Below, piece by piece: positions 24,313 to 32,301 of a stretch of DNA of 64,000 nucleotides. The stretch spans positions 3,968,001 through 4,032,000 of the forward strand of contig NZ_CP132291.1 of the NCBI RefSeq assembly GCF_044359855.1. The letters are read 5' to 3'. Origin of the DNA: Rummeliibacillus pycnus_A. Its GTDB lineage: Bacteria > Bacillota > Bacilli > Bacillales_A > Planococcaceae. The position numbers were made by a program, and so were the translations under genes. Under the pieces are notes generated by a model. The model worked only from the letters and a program-made list of their open reading frames with translations. It did not search any database and was not told where the DNA came from. The first letter of the stretch is position 1; the number at the start of each line of letters is the position of its first letter.

Positions 24313-24765
24313 TAGAACGAAGCAACAATAAGAAAGTTTCCAATTTAATGAAAAAACAAGGGGTTTTTTAGAGATTTTTAAGAAAAGTTTATTACTGTTA
24401 ATCTGTTCTTAATACGAAGGGGGTTATTGCTAAATAGCTTGTAATTATTGCATTTTGAAGAGTATTTATCGCTAGTTTGGATATGGTTTTTTCTAAACTG
24501 ATAGTCTAATACGATCGTTGGAGTTTATTTCCTAATGGATTTATTGTAATATTTGAAAGGATTATTGACATGCTAATATTACTTCCTTAAAGGAGTAATA
24601 TTTTTGAACTATATAGTGTAAAAAATGAGAATTAATAATATCTCTCATGATATAATCATATAAATTGGAAGAGGGTATAAAATCCTATTTAATGCATTAG
24701 TCGAAAATGTGTGTTTTTAGATAATTGGATAGTAATATATAATGAAACAAAAGGCAGGAAACGAT
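24313..24765. other. Intergenic region with one terminator-like hairpin
   Basis: About 450 AT-rich bases. The only clear structure is AATATTACT-TCCTTAAAGG-AGTAATATT followed by TTTTG (24575-24606), a plus-strand intrinsic terminator without an ORF before it. Promoters for the SH3 gene (minus) and yozE (plus) must also lie here, but no box is convincing. Confidence 0.45.
24575..24606 (+). terminator. Orphan terminator-like hairpin
   Basis: Perfect 9-base-pair AT-rich stem plus inner pairs and a T run. It may end a short unannotated RNA starting in 24400-24560. Confidence 0.5.
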
Positions 24766-24987
24766 ATGATACCATCATTTTATCATTTTATTGTAACTTT
24801 CAGGGGAGGAAAAAACGATTCAAAAGCAGACTTTGGTGAAGCTGCTTTTCACGATCATGGTTTCCCAAAACAGGATGAGGATTTTCAAACCATTTCTAGA
24901 TATATAGAAGAAAAAGCAGATCCAGAAATGAGTGCGGTTGTTTTTGATGAACTTTGGCAACTATATGAAGAGAAATATTTTGAATAA
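24766..24987 (+). CDS. YozE family protein (SAM-like fold)
   Basis: This 73-residue protein starts at the ATG after GGCAGGAAA. SFYHFIVTFRG ... FGEAAFHDHGFPKQDEDFQTISRYIEEKAD matches the YozE/DUF1250 pattern (SFY, A-x-D-H-x-F-P-K, I-S-x-Y-L/I-E). YozE-like proteins are small helical proteins of unknown function. In B. subtilis yozE also lies in the deoD/ctpA neighbourhood. Confidence 0.8.
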   Translation: MIPSFYHFIVTFRGGKNDSKADFGEAAFHDHGFPKQDEDFQTISRYIEEKADPEMSAVVFDELWQLYEEKYFE

Positions 24988-25093
24988 TATTTGTCAGATG
25001 TCAGACGTTCTTGATACAATAGGAAAAGTATTATGAAGTAAATGACATGAATACGAAATGAATTTCAATATGAACTGAAAAAGGAGATAAATT

Positions 25094-25798
25094 ATGAGTA
25101 TCCACATTAACGCTAAACAAGGCGAAATCGCAGAGATCGTACTATTACCAGGAGATCCTTTACGCGCAAAATATATTGCAGAAACTTTTTTAGAAGATGT
25201 TACTCAATATAATGAAGTACGTAATATGTTCGGTTACACTGGTACATATAAAGGAAAACGTATTTCTGTTCAAGGTACAGGTATGGGCGTACCTTCTATT
25301 TCCATTTATACAACTGAACTTATGCAAGAATATGGTTGCCAAAAACTAATCCGTGTTGGTACTTGTGGCGCTCTTAAACGTGATGTAAAAGTCCGTGACG
25401 TCATTCTTGCACAATCAGCTACTACTGACTCAAAAATGAATGAAATCATTTTCAAAGGAATCGACTATGCACCAACAGCTAATTTCGATTTATTACTTAA
25501 AGCATACAAAGCAGGGGAAGCAGCTGGTCTTAACTTGCGTGTAGGTAATATCTACACTGCTGACTTATTCTATGGTGAAGATAACCAAAACGAAAAATTA
25601 GCAGACTATGGAGTTCTTGCAGTTGAAATGGAAGCAGCAGCATTATATACTTTAGCAGCTAAATTTAACCGTCAAGCTCTAGCTGTTTTAACAGTATCTG
25701 ACCACCTATTAACTGGTGAAGCAACAACTTCAGAAGAACGCCAAACTACATTCAACGATATGATTGTTGTAGCGCTTGAAGCGGCTATTCAAGACTAG
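25094..25798 (+). CDS. deoD: Purine-nucleoside phosphorylase DeoD
   Basis: This 234-residue enzyme cleaves purine (deoxy)nucleosides with phosphate. It starts with INAKQGEIAEIVLLPGDPLRAKYIAE (phosphate Gly-Asp-Pro-Arg). It also has GTGMGVPSISIY, RVGTCGAL (phosphate/ribose Arg), VEMEAAALY (ribose Glu) and TVSDHLLTGE (base-binding Asp), the hexameric NP-I pattern. AAAGGAGAT precedes the ATG. Monocistronic with a strong terminator. Confidence 0.95.
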   Translation: MSIHINAKQGEIAEIVLLPGDPLRAKYIAETFLEDVTQYNEVRNMFGYTGTYKGKRISVQGTGMGVPSISIYTTELMQEYGCQKLIRVGTCGALKRDVKVRDVILAQSATTDSKMNEIIFKGIDYAPTANFDLLLKAYKAGEAAGLNLRVGNIYTADLFYGEDNQNEKLADYGVLAVEMEAAALYTLAAKFNRQALAVLTVSDHLLTGEATTSEERQTTFNDMIVVALEAAIQD

Positions 25799-25842
25799 TC
25801 GTAGCAAGGGTTTGTGGGTTTACAATTTTTAACAAGTGACCA

Positions 25843-25888
25843 AAAGTGACCATTTTCAAAAAAGTGGTTATAATTGGTCACTTTTTTA
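25843..25888 (+). terminator. Terminator of deoD
   Basis: AAAGTGACCA ... TGGTCACTTT stem with T run. Confidence 0.85.
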
Positions 25889-25903
25889 TTGGTTTAATTC
25901 ATT

Positions 25904-26074
25904 AAATTGGAGCTTGAATATAAAATATGGAACAATGGAAAATTTGAGTATCACCGTGGAGTAATCACGAGAATCAACGAACAAACTAGAATGTTTTAAT
26001 ATAGTGATCCATTTATGAATGAACAGGGACCAATTAATTTAGATGTTGTTGTAGGAATAACACCTTTGGATTAA
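25904..26074 (+). pseudogene. Decayed 3' fragment of a yolD-like gene
   Basis: The DNA matches the last ~165 bases of the intact YolD gene (8494-8664) almost base for base: TTGAATATAAAAT-TGGAACAA, GAGTAATCACGAGAATCAACG and ACCTTTGGATTAA. The 5' half is missing, and an in-frame TAA follows the shared ACAAACTAGA segment. Not expressible as YolD. Confidence 0.85.
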
Positions 26075-26125
26075 TGGATATTTGGTTAATTTGTCGAATT
26101 CTCTCTATTATATAGGAGTGATGAG

Positions 26126-26165
26126 ATGAAGAAATATTTTTTACAAGCAACATACCTAGATAGTT
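26126..26165 (+). pseudogene. Truncated copy of the 60-residue SOS-operon gene
   Basis: Downstream of the yolD relic the spacer (GGATATTTGGTTAATTTGTCGAAT) and the first ~13 codons (MKKYFLQATYLDS versus MKKYFLKATYPES at 8716) are retained, after which similarity stops. The frame runs on for 31 codons of unrelated sequence. Confidence 0.75.
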
Positions 26166-26247
26166 CATTAGGTAGCTCCTTTAACTATTTTCTAAAAAAC
26201 TTTCGGAATATTGTGGTATAATTATCCAAAAAAGAGGTGACTAATAA

Positions 26248-26415
26248 ATGAGTGAAATCGCATGGGGTAATGTAATTATTTCTATTATTCCAATCATTTT
26301 TTGCATAGTTCCTGTTCTATTTGTAATTTGGTTTTTAATTAAATTCCTTCAAGTCCAACAAGAGAAGAATGAAATATTAAAAGCTATAGCTGGAAAATTA
26401 GATAAGCATGAGTAG
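26248..26415 (+). CDS. 55-residue single-span membrane protein
   Basis: ATG after AAAGAGGTG encodes a protein with one membrane helix (~9-35, IISIIPIIFCIVPVLFVIWF) and a helical charged tail (QQEKNEILKAIAGKLDKHE). This layout resembles DUF4083-type small proteins of Bacillaceae. A terminator follows at once, so it is a complete small transcription unit. Confidence 0.6.
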   Translation: MSEIAWGNVIISIIPIIFCIVPVLFVIWFLIKFLQVQQEKNEILKAIAGKLDKHE

Positions 26416-26437
26416 ACAGGTAATCCTGTCTTTTTTA
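26414..26437 (+). terminator. Terminator after the 55-residue gene
   Basis: AGACAGG / CCTGTCT stem and T6. Confidence 0.8.
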
Positions 26438-26537
26438 TTTTACATAATCTACGAAACGTTCATCATGTCTTACTGTTTCGTGTTACAATAATTTTGATAA
26501 TACTGGAAATTATCCTTTGAGATTGTGAGTGAATTAG

Positions 26538-26738
26538 TTGAAGAAAATTTCCCCAAAAAGTCTAATTATTATGTCTATACTCTTCGGAGTAATGATTGTC
26601 ATCTCTTCTGTTCAAGTTGTTCTGTCACCTTATCCATTTATCAGATTGATAAATGTTTTAGTGATTATTTTTCTTTCAGGAGCTATCGGTGCTTTTATTA
26701 GGGAACTATTTTTATTAATTCAGAAACAACAAAACTAG
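26538..26738 (+). CDS. 66-residue two-span membrane protein
   Basis: TTG start; residues ~8-29 and ~37-60 are membrane helices with a short loop (SPYPFIRL). The ribosome site is weak (GTGAGTG). No family recognised; common in type among Bacillaceae accessory genes. Confidence 0.45.
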   Translation: MKKISPKSLIIMSILFGVMIVISSVQVVLSPYPFIRLINVLVIIFLSGAIGAFIRELFLLIQKQQN

Positions 26739-26967
26739 TGGATTCATGTTTTCTTGTTGCACATCATTCTTCTAATACGCATCACTCAATTAGAAGAGGC
26801 AACCCTTTCCATCTACAGTGAACCAGGAATGTTTTATTTATAAAAATAAGCGATATCTTAGAATATTTATGAGAATGTAATGGAATTTTACAAGTACATA
26901 AATTAATAGAATGCAAAAAGAATATATTATTAAAGAAGAAATAGTGAAAAAATGAGGAGGAAAAATC

Positions 26968-27468
26968 ATTAAGACATTTTGGATAAAGCAATTAACAGTT
27001 ATTGTTTTTTTAATTGTCTTAGCGTTTGTAATTGACTTATACATGAATAATTCTTCAATTACAATAAATAACAATATTCTAAATCAATTAATTTTTGTAA
27101 TAGCTATCTCAGCCATTTTGTTAGCTTTTAATCAATTGTTTTATAACTTTTCTAAAATAAAATCAGATTTTATGCAACATCCTATTTGGAACAAGATGTA
27201 TGTTATTATATTTATTTGGCTAATAATATCTTTTACAATGTTTATTATTTTGTTCGTAGTTACACCATTACCAGATATAATACAAAGTCAATTATGGGTG
27301 TTATATCTAATCATCTATTATTTCCTTTTCTTTATGAATGTTATGATTTTATCGATTGTAAATGTATCTGTTTCGACAACATTGGATGTTAAAAGAAAGT
27401 TAAAATTAACATGGCTTATTTCCACTTTAGTCGTTACTTTAATACAATTCTTTATACCGAGTTTTTAG
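26968..27468 (+). CDS. Membrane protein with doubtful start (ATT or frameshift)
   Basis: The frame is open from 26968 and gives ~166 residues with four to five membrane helices (~5-24, ~37-53, ~70-90, ~100-120, ~143-160). The first ATG in frame (27043) has no ribosome site and would cut off the first helix. GAGGAGG (26954-26960) lies 7 bases before an ATT at 26968. An ATG at 26952 is out of frame by one base and gives only six codons. So either ATT is used or a 1-base change broke the start. Function unknown. Confidence 0.45.
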   Translation: MKTFWIKQLTVIVFLIVLAFVIDLYMNNSSITINNNILNQLIFVIAISAILLAFNQLFYNFSKIKSDFMQHPIWNKMYVIIFIWLIISFTMFIILFVVTPLPDIIQSQLWVLYLIIYYFLFFMNVMILSIVNVSVSTTLDVKRKLKLTWLISTLVVTLIQFFIPSF

Positions 27469-27489
27469 GAGATTTTTCGGGGGAGCTAC

Positions 27490-27570
27490 ATGAAACAAAT
27501 ATAAGCAAATTTATTAGCAGACAAAGTTATAGAAAAACGAGGAAATAAAATTCTTTTAAAAATGGAGTAG
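27490..27570 (+). pseudogene. Small ORF broken by a stop codon
   Basis: GGGGGAG precedes ATG AAA CAA ATA TAA; the same frame continues after the stop for 21 sense codons (ANLLADKVIEKRGNKILLKM) to a TAG. It looks like a short gene or fragment with a nonsense mutation. Confidence 0.35.
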
Positions 27571-27578
27571 TAATAAAA

Positions 27579-28229
27579 ATGATAAGAAACAAAGTAGCAT
27601 TAATGGTTTCAGCTGCAATTTTATGTATATGTATGTTTTTATTTTTTCCGTTTCCTAATAATAAATTATTAGATGCACATTCGACATTCATGTCATTTCC
27701 AATCCATTTACAAGATGGGTATAGCATGCTTGGTATAATTGGGTCCATCTTGTTTATAATTTCCGTGATTTTACTTGTTATTGGTTTAAAGAAATATCAT
27801 TTTCGAGCGATAGTAATCGTTATAATAGTATATACATTTTTACCAAAGCTTCTAATTACGATGTACCAAGAAACATTAGCAAGTGGTATTATGGCAGTTT
27901 CTTATGAGGGCAATGGTTCATGCAATTTTGAACATGTGAGAGAAGACTTAATTAATGGGAAGTGCAACCTTGTTTTACATAATCATAGCAATGAAGATGT
28001 TTCATTTGAGTTAGAATTTTTAGACTCGTACATAGATGATGGTGTAAGAACGGAGTCACTCATGAATGTAAATGGTCCATATAATATTACAATAAAAGCA
28101 AATCATGATAAAACGATTCATTTGAGTGAAAAACTCGATTTATCAGATGTTCCAAAGCATATTTATAGTGGAACGTCGATGTATATTCATGTGAAATTAA
28201 TAGACGGTGAGAACTCACGCATATTTTAG
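27579..28229 (+). CDS. Membrane protein with extracellular domain, unknown
   Basis: This 216-residue protein starts after ATGGAG. Helices at ~8-26, ~48-68 and ~76-94 precede a C-terminal domain of ~115 residues with a cysteine pair (CNFEHVREDLINGKC) that may be disulfide-bonded outside. That domain is beta-rich, Ig-like (FELEFLDSYI, YNITIKANHDK, MYIHVKLID). No named family. It lies in the low-conservation patch 26-28.8 kb. Confidence 0.5.
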   Translation: MIRNKVALMVSAAILCICMFLFFPFPNNKLLDAHSTFMSFPIHLQDGYSMLGIIGSILFIISVILLVIGLKKYHFRAIVIVIIVYTFLPKLLITMYQETLASGIMAVSYEGNGSCNFEHVREDLINGKCNLVLHNHSNEDVSFELEFLDSYIDDGVRTESLMNVNGPYNITIKANHDKTIHLSEKLDLSDVPKHIYSGTSMYIHVKLIDGENSRIF

Positions 28230-28503
28230 TAGTCATTAATGATACTGTCTTTTTCTATTCTATCGATTTCTTTTCAATATAAAAAGACACTCATCATTAT
28301 TAGAGAGAAGTGTCTAGAAAGTTAGAGTATAAAAGAGGATTGTAGTAGCAATAAATAAGAGGTAGGCTATTCCTCAATAATAAAGCTATGTTGTATTAGA
28401 ATACCTATATTGTACTGGATGATTAAAGAGTCTTTATTTGTAGCATAAAATGACTATTATATAAAATAATAAATGTGAATATTTACCGAAAGTAGAAGTG
28501 TAA

Positions 28504-28782
28504 TTGAAATCTCATAGAATTTCTATAGTAGTATTATTAAATACAGTACTAATATTTCTAGGTGGTTGCTCTAATATCGATGATACCCTACCTCAAAAAG
28601 AAGTAGAACAATTAGTTATTGATAAGCATACGAATGGTAATGGTTCACCTACTATACTATCTGTAGAAGTAAAAGGGAATACGTACTATATTAATTGGGA
28701 GAAGAAAGTTTATTTAGAAGAAGGTACTGATAAAGTGGATAAAAATAGGAATGTTGAAATCGTTAAAGCACAAATCCAGTGA
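28504..28782 (+). CDS. Small lipoprotein
   Basis: This 92-residue protein with a TTG start has a lipoprotein signal (VVLLNTVLIFLGGC, Cys ~22) followed by ~70 soluble residues (EVKGNTYYINWEKKVYLEEG). Probably attached outside the membrane. No family recognised; the unusual start and lack of neighbours keep confidence moderate. Confidence 0.5.
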   Translation: MKSHRISIVVLLNTVLIFLGGCSNIDDTLPQKEVEQLVIDKHTNGNGSPTILSVEVKGNTYYINWEKKVYLEEGTDKVDKNRNVEIVKAQIQ

Positions 28783-28932
28783 CTAGTCTATTCATGATTT
28801 AGTAGACATACATTATATAAACGATGGTAATCCTTAAAAGTATCCTAAAGTACCTCATCGATATAAATGGGGATATGATTCAACTGTTGTCATGATTATT
28901 TAGCCGTTATATTAAGGTATAGCTATCTTTGT

Positions 28933-29050
28933 TGATGTGGAATTAGCGAAGACTCCTGCGGGAAAGCGAGACAGGTGAGACCCCGCAGGGAACGAAGTGA
29001 GCGAGGAGGCTCAACGCTCGCCCGCGGAAAGCGAAGCTAATTCCACATCA
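28933..29050. repeat. GC-rich palindromic intergenic element, copy 2
   Basis: The outer arms TGATGTGGAATTAGC and GCTAATTCCACATCA are perfectly complementary (15 base pairs), then a GAA/GAA internal loop, then the core shared with copies 1 and 3 (GACTCCTGCGGGAAAGCG, GAGACCCCGCAGG, GCGAGGAGGCTC, CGCCCGCGGAAAGCG). Apart from this element, 28783-29364 shows no convincing gene; a frame at 28997-29188 crosses the repeat. Confidence 0.85.
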
Positions 29051-29258
29051 TGCATAAAACAGATTAATACTATTAATATTTGTATTTATACACTTTTTCA
29101 GTACACTAGACGTAGTAACGAGGAGATTAAATCCAAGCTAGTGGAATGCGCTGTAGCGGAACATCTATATCCAATATTAATAAGTTAATGTGTGAATTTG
29201 TTCGTATTTAATAGCTCAAAATAGATTAATGAATTTGATTCAAATTATGAAATTTTTT

Positions 29259-29288
29259 AAGACTGTCAAGAATTTGGCAGTCTTTTTC
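29259..29288 (+). terminator. Terminator-like hairpin upstream of ctpA
   Basis: AAGACTGTC / GGCAGTCTT stem followed by TTTTCTTTT. It would insulate ctpA from upstream transcription. Confidence 0.65.
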
Positions 29289-29364
29289 TTTTCGTGGAGC
29301 ATAATTCCTGATATTATGGTATAAGTAGTGTTTGAACACTGTTAGATTGAAAGTGGTGAACAAG

Positions 29365-30876
29365 ATGGATGATAAAACAAAAGTTGATCCAGAACAAAAC
29401 AATGAGCCACAAAAAGAGCAACAAGGAGAACCCGGCCAAGAAATAAAACCTGCGGGTAAATACATACGTATGAAACCTTTCGCTTTTATCATGATGATTA
29501 TTGTTTTAATTCTCGCAACTTCAGGTGTCACAATCTTTGCTTTAACTTTTGGAGAAGAAAAAGTAGTAGAAGTTCGTACACCTACTCATAGCGAATTCCA
29601 AAAATTATTTAATGCTTATGATGAAATATCAAAAGGCTATTACAAAGACATTGATACAAATGCATTAGTCAACGGTGCAGTAGACGGTATGATTAGTGCA
29701 TTAGGTGATCCTTATTCAGACTATATGAATAAGGAGGAAGCAACACAATTTAATGAAAGTATTTCTTCTAGCTTCCAAGGAATTGGTGCAGAAATTCAAG
29801 AAAAAGACGGTCATATTGTTGTTGTGTCACCGATTAAAAATTCTCCTGCAGAAAAAGCAGGTGTTAAAACAAATGATATTATTAAAACAGTTGATGGCAA
29901 AAGCCTCGATGGGATGACAGCTTCAGCAGCTGTATTATTAATCCGCGGTGAAAAAGGTTCTTCTGTAACGTTAGAAATTCAACGTGGTGGTGCTGATAAA
30001 TTAATCACCATGAAAATTACTCGTGACGAGATTCCGGTGGAAACTGTCTATGCAACAATGGAAAAGGACAAAATTGCTCATATCCAAATTACTAGCTTCT
30101 CAGACAATACGTACAAAGAATTATTAAGTGCATTAGATGAAATGGAAGGTAAGGGTATGAAGGGCCTTGTCATTGATGTACGCCAAAATCCAGGTGGTTT
30201 GGTAAATTCTGTTGAGGATATTGCTAGTTTATTTGTTAAAACTGGCGAACCGATTGTCCAATTTGAAGACCGTAATGGTAAAAAAGAAGTTGTCACTGCG
30301 AAAAGTGGCCGAAAAGTAAAAGTGCCTGTTACTGTGTTAATAGATGGTGGTAGTGCTTCAGCTTCCGAAATCTTAGCGGGTGCATTAAGAGAATCTGCAA
30401 ATGTAAAATTAGTCGGTGAGAAATCATTTGGAAAAGGTACTATGCAAACAGCAGCAAACCTTCCAGACGGATCAAACCTTAAAATTACAATTGCTAAATG
30501 GTTAACACCAGATGGCAACTGGATTCACGAAAAAGGAATTCAACCAGATTACAAAGTAAATTACCCAAGCTATGCTTCTCTACCATATTTAAGTCCAGAT
30601 AAGGCACTAAAAGAAGGATCTCTTTCTGACCAAGTAAAAGCAGCTGAAAAAATGCTGAAGGCAGTTGGCTATAATCCAGGTAAAGCCGATGGTTTATACG
30701 ATGCTTCAACAACAGTAGCTGTTGAACAGTTCCAAAAAGACCATAAGTTAAAAGTGACTGGAGTATTAAAAGGTGATACTACTTATGCGTTGATGGAAGA
30801 ACTTCGCTTGAAAATTAAAAAAGACGATCCACAATTGAAAAAAGCGATGGAAATTGTGAAAACAGAAATCAAATAG
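29365..30876 (+). CDS. ctpA: Carboxy-terminal processing peptidase (S41), CtpA-like
   Basis: This 503-residue serine protease acts outside the membrane. Layout: acidic N-terminus, membrane anchor (~38-58), leader domain, PDZ domain (~105-190, SSFQGIGAEIQEKDGHIVVV), S41 catalytic core with Ser332 (GGSASASEI) and Lys357 (SFGKGTMQ), then a C-terminal peptidoglycan-binding repeat (~430-490, LSDQVKAAEKMLKAVGYNPG). ATG at 29365 is used. The wall-binding tail and the nearness of deoD/yozE favour CtpA over the sporulation paralogue CtpB. Confidence 0.85.
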   Translation: MDDKTKVDPEQNNEPQKEQQGEPGQEIKPAGKYIRMKPFAFIMMIIVLILATSGVTIFALTFGEEKVVEVRTPTHSEFQKLFNAYDEISKGYYKDIDTNALVNGAVDGMISALGDPYSDYMNKEEATQFNESISSSFQGIGAEIQEKDGHIVVVSPIKNSPAEKAGVKTNDIIKTVDGKSLDGMTASAAVLLIRGEKGSSVTLEIQRGGADKLITMKITRDEIPVETVYATMEKDKIAHIQITSFSDNTYKELLSALDEMEGKGMKGLVIDVRQNPGGLVNSVEDIASLFVKTGEPIVQFEDRNGKKEVVTAKSGRKVKVPVTVLIDGGSASASEILAGALRESANVKLVGEKSFGKGTMQTAANLPDGSNLKITIAKWLTPDGNWIHEKGIQPDYKVNYPSYASLPYLSPDKALKEGSLSDQVKAAEKMLKAVGYNPGKADGLYDASTTVAVEQFQKDHKLKVTGVLKGDTTYALMEELRLKIKKDDPQLKKAMEIVKTEIK

Positions 30877-30905
30877 ATGACTTTAGTTATCTAAATAATC
30901 ATGAA

Positions 30906-30937
30906 GAGAGCTGACGTATTCTTGTCAGCTCTTTATT
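30906..30937 (+). terminator. Terminator of ctpA
   Basis: AGAGCTGAC / GTCAGCTCT stem with TTATTATT. Confidence 0.8.
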
Positions 30938-31211
30938 ATTAAGGATTTGAACTTTAAGAGGTGCTAATGGACTTGCTGAGTATGGATAATGATTTAGTAG
31001 TTTAAAAATCCATCAAAATCAAAATTATTCTTTTGATCCCAAGTGCAGATTACTGATAGCAAGTAAAGTTGATCTACGAAATTTTGAGAACAGATTCTTT
31101 AGTCTAATTCTTATTTTTTTCAGATTGTAAAAATAGCAGAAAAAAGGAAACACAACAATTTTCTTATTACTAGCAATCGTAGCTAGATAGTTTATCTTAG
31201 GAGTGATCATT

Positions 31212-32117
31212 ATGAAAGACGTATTTTTATTTAGCGGATTTTTAGGCAGTGGTAAAACGACAATGTTGGTGGATATGATTCGCCAATTTAAAGAACAAAA
31301 CCTAAAACCAGCAGTCATTATGAATGAGCTTGGTAAGTTGAATTTTGACTCACAAGCAGTGGAGGAAGGGATTCCATTAAAAGAAATGCTAAACGGCTGT
31401 ATATGCTGTTCTGGAGCTGAAAAAACGGAAGCTCAAATTCAATCGTTATTAGCAGAATCTGATTTTGACGTACTGATTATTGAAACAACTGGTGCAGCTC
31501 ATCCAGTAGAGGCGTTAGATGCAGTTTATTCTCCTTTATTTGCCGACAAATTGAATATTAAAGGGATTGTTACCGTTGCAGATAGTAAACGCTGGTTAGA
31601 ACGAGATAAAATGTCTCCTCAATCACGTTCATTATTTTTGGAACAAATTCGTCATGCCCATTTAATTTTGGCAAATAAGATGGATTTATTAACTGAAGCG
31701 GAAAGAGCTCAAGTTACGTTTGAAATACAAAGCTTAAATCCTCATGCACAAATAATACAGACAACAAATGCTAAAATACCTTTAAAGTTTTTACAAAGTT
31801 TACATGCAACAGCAAGACCTTCAGCTATCCATAAAGCAGATTTAGGTCATCATTTACATTTAAGCTCTCGTCTTGTCACTTTCCCTGACTCAGTAGATTT
31901 TACACAAGAGGAATTTGAGAATTGGGTACGTACAATCCCTGAATCTGTTTACCGAATGAAAGGATATGTTCCTGTAAAGGGTATAAAAAATCCGATGCTT
32001 TTTCAGTATGCATATGGTTTAACTCAATGGCTTCCAGAATACGTCCATATGGATCCAAACCTTGTAATAATTGGCGAAAATGTTGGAGAATTAGAAGTCA
32101 TTGGTCTACTAAACTGA
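31212..32117 (+). CDS. COG0523 / CobW-type GTPase (metal chaperone)
   Basis: This 301-residue G3E GTPase has Walker A GFLGSGKTT (~9-17), the metal-binding C63-x-C65-C66 (NGCICCSG), Walker B-like ETTGAAHP and NKMD (guanine specificity). A CobW_C-like domain (~205-300) follows, with a GHHLHLSSR His-rich patch. Such proteins insert or traffic zinc, cobalt or nickel. No clear Zur box is seen upstream, so zinc control is not shown. ATG 31212 follows TAGGAGTG. Monocistronic. Confidence 0.85.
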   Translation: MKDVFLFSGFLGSGKTTMLVDMIRQFKEQNLKPAVIMNELGKLNFDSQAVEEGIPLKEMLNGCICCSGAEKTEAQIQSLLAESDFDVLIIETTGAAHPVEALDAVYSPLFADKLNIKGIVTVADSKRWLERDKMSPQSRSLFLEQIRHAHLILANKMDLLTEAERAQVTFEIQSLNPHAQIIQTTNAKIPLKFLQSLHATARPSAIHKADLGHHLHLSSRLVTFPDSVDFTQEEFENWVRTIPESVYRMKGYVPVKGIKNPMLFQYAYGLTQWLPEYVHMDPNLVIIGENVGELEVIGLLN

Positions 32118-32203
32118 CTATGAAATTATAAAGCTGTCAACCCTTTCGAAATAGCAATAATCAGATAGACTTCAAGTATCTACCAAATAAGATGCTTTAA
32201 TAC

Positions 32204-32254
32204 TGCCCAATGATACCCCTCTTGGAGAAAGTGGTAATCATTGGGCAACTTTTT
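32204..32254 (+). terminator. Terminator of the CobW-type gene
   Basis: GCCCAATGATACC ... GGTAATCATTGGGC stem followed by AACTTTTT. Confidence 0.85.
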
Positions 32255-32301
32255 GTCGCATACGTACGATAAGCTTTATGCAGACAAGGAGGAATGCAAG
32301 A

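Noticed and set aside
28997..29188. 63-codon frame
   Set aside because: Starts inside GC-rich repeat copy 2 and has no ribosome site.
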